A model generated the notes under the pieces. That model did not search any database, was not told the DNA's origin, and was given only the letters and a program-made list of their open reading frames with translations. A DNA stretch of 40,416 nucleotides from contig CAMWJC010000024.1 in the NCBI GenBank assembly GCA_947174495.1, forward strand, positions 1 to 40,416, written 5' to 3'. Shown in pieces: positions 33,504-40,416 of this stretch. A program made the translations under genes and the position numbers. The number at the start of each line of letters is the position of its first letter. Position 1 is the stretch's first letter. The stretch comes from an uncultured Lachnospiraceae bacterium. GTDB taxonomy: Bacteria; Bacillota; Clostridia; Lachnospirales; Lachnospiraceae.

Positions 33504-33862
33504 GAAAGAACAGTATGAAAAACACCCGTATTAACGGGGAGGTGCAAAGGACTCTTGCGGAGATTATACGGACAGTCAAGGACCCCAGGATTGGACCATT
33601 GACATCTGTAGTTTCCGTAGAGGTAGCACCTGATTTAAAGACCTGCAAGGTGTGGATCAGCGTTTACGGAGATGACGAGACACAGAAGAAGACGGTGGAG
33701 GGGTTAAAAAGCGCAGAAGGATATATTCGCAGAGAGCTTGCGGGACGAATCAATCTGCGTAACACCCCGGAGCTCCGGTTTATTGTGGATCAGTCAATAG
33801 CTTATGGCGTCAAAATGTCAAAACTGATTGACGAGGTTAACCGGAAAGAAACGGAGAATTAA
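33500..33862 (+). CDS. rbfA: 30S ribosome-binding factor RbfA
   Basis: RbfA takes part in late 30S maturation and cold adaptation. [43 protein letters not shown], and [18 protein letters not shown] are family signatures. The GTG at 33500 is chosen because GGAGG lies eight bases upstream and the start overlaps the infB stop; an ATG at 33515 is an alternative. 120 aa. Confidence 0.95.
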   Translation: MRKNSMKNTRINGEVQRTLAEIIRTVKDPRIGPLTSVVSVEVAPDLKTCKVWISVYGDDETQKKTVEGLKSAEGYIRRELAGRINLRNTPELRFIVDQSIAYGVKMSKLIDEVNRKETEN

Positions 33863-33863
33863 A

Positions 33864-34841
33864 ATGGATTTATTAAAGGAAGTAAGCGGTGCATCTACCA
33901 TCGGGATCGGCGGACATATAAGACCCGATGGAGACTGTATCGGATCTGCTATGGGACTTTATCTGTATTTGTCAAAGACATGTCCCGAAGCAGATATAGA
34001 AGTTTTTTTGGAAAAACCGGCAGATATCTTTCAGTGTATCAGTAAGATCGATGAGATCCATACGGATTTTGAGACGAAGGTAGCGCAGTTTGATGTTTTT
34101 ATTGCGCTGGACACTACCAAGGATCGGCTTGGAAAAGCGGAAGATTACTTTGATCGTGCCAAAAAGCGGATTAACATTGATCATCATATTAGTAATAATG
34201 GATGTGGCGATGTGAATTATATCATGCCGAAAGCAAGTTCAACATGTGAACTGATTTATGATCTGATGTGGGACAAAGACCAGTTGGATGAAGAGATTGC
34301 TAAAGCAATTTACATAGGTATGGTTCATGATACGGGAGTATTTCAATACTCTAATACAGCACCATCAACGTTGCGGGCGGCGGCGGAGTTGATTTCTTAC
34401 GGATTTGATTTTCCCAGGCTGATTGATGAGACCTTCTATGAAAAAACTTATGTACAGAATCAGATTTTGGGGAGAGCATTGCTGGAAAGCATTCTATTCA
34501 TGGATGGAAAATGTGTGGTAAGTATGGTTGATAAGAAGACCATGAGTTTTTATCAGGCCGAGCCCCATGATCTGGAAGGTATCGTAAATCAGCTTAGAAA
34601 TACAAAGGGAGTAGAATGTGCGATCTTTATGTATCAGTTGGACACACTGGAATACAAAGTGAGTTTGCGATCCAACGGAAGAGTAAATGTGGAAAAGGTA
34701 GCCTCCTTTTTCGGTGGCGGTGGTCATGAGCGCGCGGCAGGAGTGATCATGCAGGGAACCTTTCATGACATTGTGAATAATCTGTCGGCACAGATTGCCG
34801 TTCAGCTTAAGGAAACGGTACAGAAGAAAGAGAAAATATAA
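33864..34841 (+). CDS. nrnA: DHH-family nanoRNase/pAp phosphatase NrnA
   Basis: NrnA degrades 2-5-base RNAs and removes the phosphate from 3'-phosphoadenosine 5'-phosphate. The DHH motifs are GHIRPDGDCIGSAMGL, VFIALDTTKDRLG, NIDHHISNNGCGDVNYI and VHDTGVFQYSNT; the DHHA1 end has FGGGGHERAAG. All are intact. ATG 33864 with GGAG upstream is preferred to the frame from 33828. 325 aa, the normal length. Confidence 0.95.
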   Translation: MDLLKEVSGASTIGIGGHIRPDGDCIGSAMGLYLYLSKTCPEADIEVFLEKPADIFQCISKIDEIHTDFETKVAQFDVFIALDTTKDRLGKAEDYFDRAKKRINIDHHISNNGCGDVNYIMPKASSTCELIYDLMWDKDQLDEEIAKAIYIGMVHDTGVFQYSNTAPSTLRAAAELISYGFDFPRLIDETFYEKTYVQNQILGRALLESILFMDGKCVVSMVDKKTMSFYQAEPHDLEGIVNQLRNTKGVECAIFMYQLDTLEYKVSLRSNGRVNVEKVASFFGGGGHERAAGVIMQGTFHDIVNNLSAQIAVQLKETVQKKEKI

Positions 34842-34864
34842 CGGATTGTGCACAGGAGACAAGA

Positions 34865-35782
34865 ATGTACCACGGAATCATCAATGTATACAAAGAAGCC
34901 GGCTATACATCTCATGATGTGGTGGCAAAGCTGCGAGGTATATGTAAACAAAAAAAGATTGGACACACAGGAACCCTTGACCCGGATGCGGTGGGGGTTC
35001 TTCCTGTATGTCTGGGAAGTGGAACGAAAGTATGTGATTTGCTCACAGACCGGAAGAAAGAATATATTGCTCAGTTTCGGTTGGGCTGTGTGACAGATAC
35101 GCAGGATATATCAGGACAAATTCTAGAGGAAAATATAGTGACAGCAACTGCCGGAGAGGTCAGACAGGTAATTTCTTCTTTTGAAGGGGAATCTATGCAG
35201 GTGCCGCCCATGTATTCGGCATTAAAAATAAATGGCAAAAAGCTTTATGAATTGGCAAGGCAGGGGAAGGAAGTAGAGCGTCCGGCACGGCCGATCAATA
35301 TTTACCGATTGGAGATACTGGAGGAGAAACATCCGGAATACACTATTCGGGTAGTGTGCTCGAAAGGAACCTATATCAGAACCTTGTGTCACGATATTGG
35401 TCAGAAACTTGGCTGCGGGGCGGTAATGGTATCTCTGAAGAGAACCGGCGTGGGAGAATTTGACATAAAAGATGCCTATAAACTTTCCGAATTACAAAAA
35501 CTGGCGGATGAGGACAGACTATCGGAGGCTGTGTGCCCCGTGGACAGGCTATTTGAAAATATGTTGGAGATAATTGTGAAAGTGGAGGGCTTTAAGGCTC
35601 TCAGTAACGGGAATCCATTAAAAAGGACGGATATTCGACTTGAGGAAATGGATAAAGACCGGAAACCAGAGGATGGAGAGCAGTTCCGAGTTTATAGTCA
35701 TCAACATATTTTTTTCGGGATATACCGCTATGAAGCGGAGCGCAGGCTGTTACTTCCCGTGAAACTCTTTTTTATGGAGTAA
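34865..35782 (+). CDS. truB: tRNA pseudouridine(55) synthase TruB
   Basis: TruB forms pseudouridine 55 in the T-loop of tRNA. The catalytic Asp39 lies in HTGTLDPDAVGVLPV. It also has VYKEAGYTSHDVVAKLR, GESMQVPPMYSALKINGKKLYELAR and SKGTYIRTLCHDIG. A C-terminal RNA-binding extension completes 305 aa. CAGGAGA precedes ATG 34865, 23 bases past nrnA. Confidence 0.97.
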   Translation: MYHGIINVYKEAGYTSHDVVAKLRGICKQKKIGHTGTLDPDAVGVLPVCLGSGTKVCDLLTDRKKEYIAQFRLGCVTDTQDISGQILEENIVTATAGEVRQVISSFEGESMQVPPMYSALKINGKKLYELARQGKEVERPARPINIYRLEILEEKHPEYTIRVVCSKGTYIRTLCHDIGQKLGCGAVMVSLKRTGVGEFDIKDAYKLSELQKLADEDRLSEAVCPVDRLFENMLEIIVKVEGFKALSNGNPLKRTDIRLEEMDKDRKPEDGEQFRVYSHQHIFFGIYRYEAERRLLLPVKLFFME

Positions 35783-35815
35783 AAGGATTAAGAGGAAATT
35801 ATCAAGAGGGTAACC

Positions 35816-36769
35816 ATGCAGATTATACATGATACTACGGAATTTCATATAGAAGCCGGATCGGCAGTGGCAATCGGCAAATTTGACGGTGTTCACAGAG
35901 GCCATGAAATGCTTCTGTCCTGCATTCTGGAAAAGAAAAAGCAGGGAATGAAAGCAGTCGTTTTTACATTTCATCCTTCGGCAGCCGTTTATTTCGGACA
36001 GTCATCGGGCGGAGAACTGACCACGAGAGAGGAAAAGCGGAGCTGTTTTGAAAGGCTGGGAGTAGATATTTTGATCGAATTTCCGCTGAACAAAGAAACA
36101 GCGGCAACATCTCCCGAGGATTTTGTGCGTGAGATTCTCGTGAAGAGGATGAATACAGCATTTGTAGCGGCGGGAAGGGATCTGTCCTTTGGACGGGGAG
36201 GAAAAGGCGACAGCCGCCTTCTTGAAAAAATGGCGGATGAACTTCATTTTCAGGTATGCATTATTGATAAAGTTTTTCATGAGGGCAGAGAAATCAGTTC
36301 CACCTATGTGCGGGAAATGGTGGAAAAGGGGGATATGCAGGGGGCAAAAGAGCTTCTCGGCAGATATTACAGCTTTGAAGGAACTGTAGAACAGGGGAAC
36401 CGGTTGGGAAGACGGATAGGAATGCCTACCATGAACCTCTACCCCAGACCGGAAAAACTATTGCCTCCATGGGGGGTGTATTATTCCCGGCTGCTCTATG
36501 AAGGAGGAATATATCCGGGAATCACCAACATTGGCAGAAAGCCTACCGTTAATGATACTGAGACGGTCAGTGTGGAAACTTACCTGTATGACTTTGATAA
36601 AGATATGTATGGGAAGGATATTGTAACAGAGCTGTTGCAGTTTAAACGCCCAGAGCAGAAGTTTAAGGATGTGGCGCAGCTGAAGGCACAGATGGAGAAG
36701 GATATCGCGCAGGGGAAATATTTCCATGAAAAAATTGTTACAAAAAACTGTTACAGGGATTTGACATAG
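35816..36769 (+). CDS. ribF: Bifunctional riboflavin kinase/FAD synthetase
   Basis: RibF makes FMN and FAD. The N-terminal nucleotidyltransferase domain has VAIGKFDGVHRGHEMLL, FTFHPSAAVYF, AAGRDLSFGRGGKGD and ISSTYVREMVEKGD. The C-terminal kinase domain has GNRLGRRIGMPTMNLYP, VYYSRLL and TNIGRKPTVNDT. 317 aa, complete. It ends the operon at 36769, where the next promoter's -35 overlaps its stop codon. No FMN riboswitch lies upstream; expression would follow the truB transcript. Confidence 0.97.
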   Translation: MQIIHDTTEFHIEAGSAVAIGKFDGVHRGHEMLLSCILEKKKQGMKAVVFTFHPSAAVYFGQSSGGELTTREEKRSCFERLGVDILIEFPLNKETAATSPEDFVREILVKRMNTAFVAAGRDLSFGRGGKGDSRLLEKMADELHFQVCIIDKVFHEGREISSTYVREMVEKGDMQGAKELLGRYYSFEGTVEQGNRLGRRIGMPTMNLYPRPEKLLPPWGVYYSRLLYEGGIYPGITNIGRKPTVNDTETVSVETYLYDFDKDMYGKDIVTELLQFKRPEQKFKDVAQLKAQMEKDIAQGKYFHEKIVTKNCYRDLT

Positions 36770-36789
36770 GAGGTTTTTGCTGTTATAAT
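36761..36789 (+). promoter_or_regulatory. Consensus promoter of the NlpC/P60 gene
   Basis: TTGACA at 36761-36766 overlaps the end of ribF; the spacer is 17 bases; TATAAT lies at 36784-36789. Both hexamers are perfect. A start near 36796 leaves about 53 bases before the GTG. Confidence 0.9.
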
Positions 36790-36802
36790 GGCTCTACTGC
36801 GA

Positions 36803-36831
36803 TGTAACAAATTTGTAATAATTTTTGTAAT
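36803..36831 (+). promoter_or_regulatory. Three direct TGTAAY repeats, WalR-like site
   Basis: TGTAAC (36803-36808) and TGTAAT (36814-36819) are separated by exactly five bases, matching the WalR box TGTWAH-N5-TGTWAH. A third TGTAAT lies at 36826-36831 after six bases. They sit just past the start, about +8 to +36. Upstream, TGTTAC occurs at 36736 and 36749. WalR controls cell-wall hydrolase genes in Firmicutes; the role here is inferred from the motif and the product of the next gene. Confidence 0.5.
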
Positions 36832-36848
36832 AATTATGGAGGAATGTT

Positions 36849-37910
36849 GTGAAAAGGTACGTCAGATACGGAATTTATGCAATTGCAGCAACTATGTTTT
36901 TTTCCACGCCACTTCCGGTAAGGGCAACTGAGATGGGTGTAGCAGATGCACAGGATTCCATGGAGGAAGAGACAGAACTGCTGACTGCAGGCGTGGGGGA
37001 TCTTTTTACCTCCGTGCTCACAAAAGACGAGTATACAGAAATTGCCCAGAGAGCAAAAGGGGCGTTGTGGGGATATACGGAACTGGGAATTTGTAATGTT
37101 CAGGAGAATAATCTGAATATTCGGAAGGAACCGGATGAATCAGGTAAGCTGGTAGGTAAGCTGCCGAAAAATGCTGCCTGTGAGATAATAAGCAGCGAGA
37201 ACGGCTGGGCATATATTAAGTCCGGTAAAGTAGAAGGCTATGTGAAGGAAGAATATCTCTCCACAGGTTATGAAGCTAAGAAGAAGGGAGAAGAGCTTGC
37301 ATCGGCATTGGCAGTTTCCACGGCGGATGCGCTCAATATCAGAGAACAGCCCAGCACAGACGCAGAGATCATCACTCAGGTTGCAGCCGGCGAGGCACTT
37401 GATATTGTGGAAATCCGGGATGATGGCTGGATCAAGGTATATCTGGATGATGAGGAGGTTTATGTCTCCGGTGAGTTTGTGGAAGTGAAATCGGATCTGG
37501 CAACGGCAATTACCATGACAGAGCTGTTATATGGACAGGGAGTATCTGATGTGCGGGTTGATCTTTGCCAGTATGCAAAGCAGTTTTTGGGAAATCCCTA
37601 TGTATGGGGTGGTACGAGCCTGACAAGCGGAGCGGATTGTTCTGGATTTGTTTTAAGTGTATTTTCCAAGTATGGTGTTTCCCTGCCGCATTCTTCCAGA
37701 GCGCAGGCAAATCAGGGAACCTCCATCAACTCATCAGAGTTAAAGCCGGGGGATCTGGTATTTTATGCAAAGGGCGGAACTATTAATCACGTTGCAATTT
37801 ATATTGGCGGTGGACAGGTTATCCATGCCAGCAGTCCAAAGACCGGAATTAAAATTTCTCCGTACAATTATCGGACACCACACAAAATGGTTCGGATTTT
37901 ATATGATTAA
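36849..37910 (+). CDS. Secreted SH3-NlpC/P60 peptidoglycan hydrolase
   Basis: It should cleave peptide stems in peptidoglycan. A signal peptide (residues 1-26, ending VRA) is followed by two bacterial SH3 domains, about 78-127 (NLNIRKEPDESGKLVGKLPK) and 148-199 (ALNIREQPSTDAEIITQV). The NlpC/P60 domain (about 235-353) has catalytic Cys264 in ADCSGFVLSVFSK, His314 in NHVAIYIGGG and His326 in VIHASSP. The start is GTG 36849 with GGAGG six bases before. 353 aa. It has its own promoter. No anchor or LPXTG motif, so it is secreted or bound to the wall by SH3 domains. Confidence 0.93.
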   Translation: MKRYVRYGIYAIAATMFFSTPLPVRATEMGVADAQDSMEEETELLTAGVGDLFTSVLTKDEYTEIAQRAKGALWGYTELGICNVQENNLNIRKEPDESGKLVGKLPKNAACEIISSENGWAYIKSGKVEGYVKEEYLSTGYEAKKKGEELASALAVSTADALNIREQPSTDAEIITQVAAGEALDIVEIRDDGWIKVYLDDEEVYVSGEFVEVKSDLATAITMTELLYGQGVSDVRVDLCQYAKQFLGNPYVWGGTSLTSGADCSGFVLSVFSKYGVSLPHSSRAQANQGTSINSSELKPGDLVFYAKGGTINHVAIYIGGGQVIHASSPKTGIKISPYNYRTPHKMVRILYD

Positions 37911-37944
37911 ACAATGATTGAATAATACCAACAAGAAAAATTTC

Positions 37945-37973
37945 TTTACATTGGGAAAGATTTGTGTTATCAT
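37945..37973 (+). promoter_or_regulatory. Promoter of rpsO
   Basis: TTTACA at 37945-37950, 17-base spacer, TATCAT at 37968-37973. Start near 37980. Confidence 0.6.
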
Positions 37974-37979
37974 TTTTCA

Positions 37980-38065
37980 GGTATGAAAGTCAGCCTATGC
38001 CCAGAAGACTGGAATCTCCGACCGCTTCCTGGCATTCGGCGATTGAAAATGAAGGAGGAAACAAT
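37980..38065 (+). promoter_or_regulatory. Structured leader of rpsO, possible S15 autoregulatory site
   Basis: GCC (37993-37995) pairs with GGC (38038-38040), ATGCC (37997-38001) with GGCAT (38031-38035), and AG (38003-38004) with CT (38029-38030), with one C bulged. The stem encloses about 24 bases and leads into the ribosome binding site. S15 represses its own translation in several bacteria through such leaders; a match to a known leader class is not claimed. Confidence 0.5.
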
Positions 38066-38332
38066 ATGATTTCTAAGGAAAAGAAAACCGCAATTATGAA
38101 AGAGTATGCAAGATGTGAGGGAGACACCGGTTCACCGGAAGTACAGGTTGCGGTATTATCAGCGAGAATTCAGGAACTCACAGAGCATTTAAAGCAGCAT
38201 CCGAAGGATAATCATTCCAGAAGAGGTATGTTTAAGATGGTTGGTCAGAGACGTGGTCTTCTCAATTATTTGAAGGATAAGGACATTGAGAGATATCGTG
38301 CTTTGATTGAAAAACTGGGACTCAGACGATAA
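38066..38332 (+). CDS. rpsO: 30S ribosomal protein S15
   Basis: S15 binds the central domain of 16S rRNA early in 30S assembly. [27 protein letters not shown] and [22 protein letters not shown] are diagnostic. ATG 38066 after GGAGG is clear; the longer frame from 37964 covers the promoter and leader. 88 aa. A terminator follows, then pnp, as in most bacteria. Confidence 0.98.
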   Translation: MISKEKKTAIMKEYARCEGDTGSPEVQVAVLSARIQELTEHLKQHPKDNHSRRGMFKMVGQRRGLLNYLKDKDIERYRALIEKLGLRR

Positions 38333-38342
38333 ACAGCGTTTT

Positions 38343-38380
38343 AAGGCGGAGCATGCCGAAAAGTTCGGGCTCCGCCTTTT
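38343..38380 (+). terminator. Terminator of rpsO
   Basis: AAGGCGGAGC (38343-38352) pairs with GCTCCGCCTT (38369-38378), inside it CCGAA pairs with TTCGG, and T follows. Some read-through into pnp, which has no clear promoter of its own, is likely. Confidence 0.85.
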
Positions 38381-38408
38381 ATACCGTAGTAGGAAAAGGA
38401 GAAGAATT

Positions 38409-40416
38409 ATGTTTAAAACGTTTTCAATGGAGCTTGCAGGCCGTACATTAAGTGTTGATATAAACCGTGTAGGCAAGCAGGCAAACGGATGTGCATTTAT
38501 GCATTATGGTGATACCACAGTTTTGTCAACCGCGACAGCGTCGGACAAGCCCAGGGAGGGGATTGACTTTTTCCCTTTAAGCGTGGAATATGAAGAAAAG
38601 CTGTATGCAGTAGGTAAAATTCCCGGAGGATTTAATAAGAGAGAAGGAAAGGCTTCCGAAAACGCAATTTTAACAAGCCGTGTCATCGACAGGCCTATGC
38701 GTCCTTTATTTCCCAAGGATTACAGAAACGATGTTACTTTAAACAATATGGTTATGAGCGTTGATCCGGCATGTCGTCCGGAGCTGGTAGCTATGCTGGG
38801 CGCTGCAATTGCAACCAGTATTTCAGATATTCCGTTTGATGGTCCCTGTGCAATGACACAGATGGGAATGATTGACGGTGAGCTTGTTGTCAACCCTTCT
38901 CAGGAACAGTGGAAAAATGGTGATCTGAACCTGACAGTGGCATCTACTGCTCAGAAGGTGATTATGATCGAGGCCGGAGCAAACGAAATCCCGGAAGCTG
39001 TTATGATCGATGCAATCTACAAGGCACATGAAATCAATCAGACCATTATTGCCTTTATTAATCAGATTGTTGCGGAAGTCGGAAAGCCGAAGCACGAATA
39101 TACTAGTTGTGCGGTTCCGGAAGAACTGTTTGAGGCAATGAAGGAGATTGTGCCCCCTGCAGAGATGGAAGAGGCAGTGTTCACGGATGAAAAGCAGGTT
39201 CGTGAAGAAAACATAAAGAACATTACTGAAAAGCTGGAAGAGGCATTTGCGGAAAAGGAAGAATGGCTGGAGGTGCTGGGCGAGGCAATTTACCAGTATG
39301 AGAAGAAAACAGTCCGCAAGATGATCTTAAAGGATAAGAAGCGTCCTGATGGTCGTGAGATCACACAGATCCGTCCGTTGGCAGCAGAAGTAGATATAAT
39401 TCCAAGGGTACATGGTTCGGCTATGTTTACCAGAGGACAGACACAGATTTGCAACGTGTGTACTCTGGCACCTTTGTCCGAGCAGCAGAGAATTGACGGT
39501 CTGGATGAAAATGAAGTGAGCAAGCGATATATGCATCATTATAATTTCCCTTCCTACTCGGTAGGCGAGACCAAACCTTCCAGAGGACCTGGAAGAAGAG
39601 AGATTGGTCATGGAGCATTGGCAGAGAGAGCGCTGATTCCGGTACTTCCTTCTGAGGAAGAATTCCCTTATGCAATCCGTACTGTGTCCGAGACTTTTGA
39701 ATCCAATGGTTCCACTTCCATGGCATCTACCTGTGCATCCTGTATGTCACTTATGGCTGCAGGTGTTCCCATCAAGAAGATGGTTGCAGGTATTTCCTGT
39801 GGTCTGGTTACCGGGGAGACAGATGATGATTTTGTACTTCTTACAGATATCCAGGGACTTGAGGATTTCTTTGGAGATATGGACTTTAAGGTTACCGGAA
39901 CTACGGAAGGTATTACCGCAATTCAGATGGATATTAAGATTCATGGTTTGACAAGACCCATTGTGGAAGGCGCTATTGCAAGATGCCGTGAAGCAAGACT
40001 GTTTATCATGGATACCTGTATGAAACCTGCAATTTCGGCACCCAGACCGGAAGTAGGACCTTATGCACCCAAGATCATTTCCATTCAGATTGATCCGGAA
40101 AAGATTGGTGACGTGGTTGGACAGCGCGGAAAGACCATCAATGAGATCATTGCTCGTACCGATGTTAAGATAGACATCACCGATGACGGTAAGGTATCCG
40201 TGTGCGGAACAGAACCTGAGATGATGGCAAAGGCAGTAGAATATATCAAGACCATTGTGACTGACTATCAGGAAGGCCAGATTTTCCAGGGTATTGTAGT
40301 CAGCATCAAAGAATTTGGCGCATTTATTGAATTTGCTCCCGGCAAAGAGGGAATGGTTCATATTTCCAAGATTGCCAAGGAAAGAATCAATCATGTGGAA
40401 GATGTGCTTACGCTTG
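38409..40416 (+). CDS. pnp: Polynucleotide phosphorylase (3' end cut by the window)
   Basis: PNPase degrades RNA by phosphorolysis. The reading frame is open from ATG 38409, behind AAAGGAG, to the last base without a stop, about 669 codons of roughly 700. It contains both RNase PH cores: KIPGGFNKREGKASENAILTSR, IDRPMRPLFP in the first; PDGREITQIRPL, FTRGQTQ, VSESFESNGSTSMASTC and the catalytic GDMDFKVTGT in the second. A KH domain (IGDVVGQRGKTINEII) follows and an S1 domain begins at about residue 635 (GQIFQGIVVSIKEFGAFIEF). Only the end of the S1 domain is missing. No disruption is seen. Confidence 0.98.
   Translation, partial: MFKTFSMELAGRTLSVDINRVGKQANGCAFMHYGDTTVLSTATASDKPREGIDFFPLSVEYEEKLYAVGKIPGGFNKREGKASENAILTSRVIDRPMRPLFPKDYRNDVTLNNMVMSVDPACRPELVAMLGAAIATSISDIPFDGPCAMTQMGMIDGELVVNPSQEQWKNGDLNLTVASTAQKVIMIEAGANEIPEAVMIDAIYKAHEINQTIIAFINQIVAEVGKPKHEYTSCAVPEELFEAMKEIVPPAEMEEAVFTDEKQVREENIKNITEKLEEAFAEKEEWLEVLGEAIYQYEKKTVRKMILKDKKRPDGREITQIRPLAAEVDIIPRVHGSAMFTRGQTQICNVCTLAPLSEQQRIDGLDENEVSKRYMHHYNFPSYSVGETKPSRGPGRREIGHGALAERALIPVLPSEEEFPYAIRTVSETFESNGSTSMASTCASCMSLMAAGVPIKKMVAGISCGLVTGETDDDFVLLTDIQGLEDFFGDMDFKVTGTTEGITAIQMDIKIHGLTRPIVEGAIARCREARLFIMDTCMKPAISAPRPEVGPYAPKIISIQIDPEKIGDVVGQRGKTINEIIARTDVKIDITDDGKVSVCGTEPEMMAKAVEYIKTIVTDYQEGQIFQGIVVSIKEFGAFIEFAPGKEGMVHISKIAKERINHVEDVLTL

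Noticed and set aside
35783-35815. FMN riboswitch before ribF
   Set aside because: The gap to truB is only 33 bases, far too short for the aptamer.
39747-40394. 215-residue minus-strand frame at the window end
   Set aside because: It is the shadow of pnp, whose own frame is open to the last base with all PNPase motifs in order.

Overview
The window looks like a chromosome segment from an anaerobic, low-to-mid GC Gram-positive bacterium of the Clostridia, most likely Lachnospiraceae. The signs are AGGAGG-type ribosome binding sites, A/G-rich codon use, a rimP-nusA-rnpM-ylxQ-infB-rbfA-nrnA-truB-ribF cluster, a superoxide reductase in place of a visible superoxide dismutase, DUF6472, DUF5050 and CmpB-like proteins typical of that family, and the fused folB-folK gene. 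I see no rRNA, tRNA, CRISPR array, prophage or complete transposon. Genus-level placement is inference.

Layout. (1) 1-3.8 kb: a possible IS-end remnant, two small proteins of unknown function, a 23S rRNA uracil methyltransferase and a membrane diguanylate cyclase. (2) 3.9-7.5 kb: a stress pair (Hsp20 plus a superoxide reductase lacking the desulforedoxin centre), two small membrane proteins on the minus strand, signal peptidase I, endonuclease III and a shortened MreB-like protein. (3) 7.5-10.4 kb: alkC (minus), an unusually structured 280-base leader before nrdR, a membrane/PH-like pair and a CmpB-like membrane protein. (4) 10.5-14.8 kb: a folate operon folC-folE-HD-folP-folBK plus a small Cys-rich protein. 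(5) 14.8-15.8 kb: a secreted or anchored DUF5050 protein on the minus strand. (6) 16-23.8 kb: a tightly packed run of pheA, a DUF815 ATPase, ppx (with an HD domain), ppk1, maf, a HAD phosphatase and a very acidic small protein. (7) 23.9-28.1 kb: VanZ-like, manC, a CPBP protease and an EAL phosphodiesterase. (8) 28.1-36.8 kb: the translation and ribosome-maturation operon rimP to ribF. (9) 36.8-40.4 kb: an SH3/NlpC-P60 cell-wall hydrolase with WalR-like sites at its promoter, rpsO with a structured leader, and pnp running off the window end.

How the genes work together. Most of the window is housekeeping: folate synthesis, translation initiation and RNA turnover, polyphosphate metabolism and DNA repair. 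One c-di-GMP synthase and one c-di-GMP phosphodiesterase lie about 23 kb apart. All assignments come from reading motifs and gene order; no database search was run.

I did not find a clear new multi-gene system. The parts most worth a second look are the long hairpins and 32-base tandem repeats in front of nrdR, the MreB-like protein that has lost the first phosphate loop, the centre-I-less superoxide reductase paired with Hsp20, the three-repeat TGTAAY site at the NlpC/P60 promoter, the HD protein inside the folate operon, and the DUF815 ATPase beside ppx-ppk.
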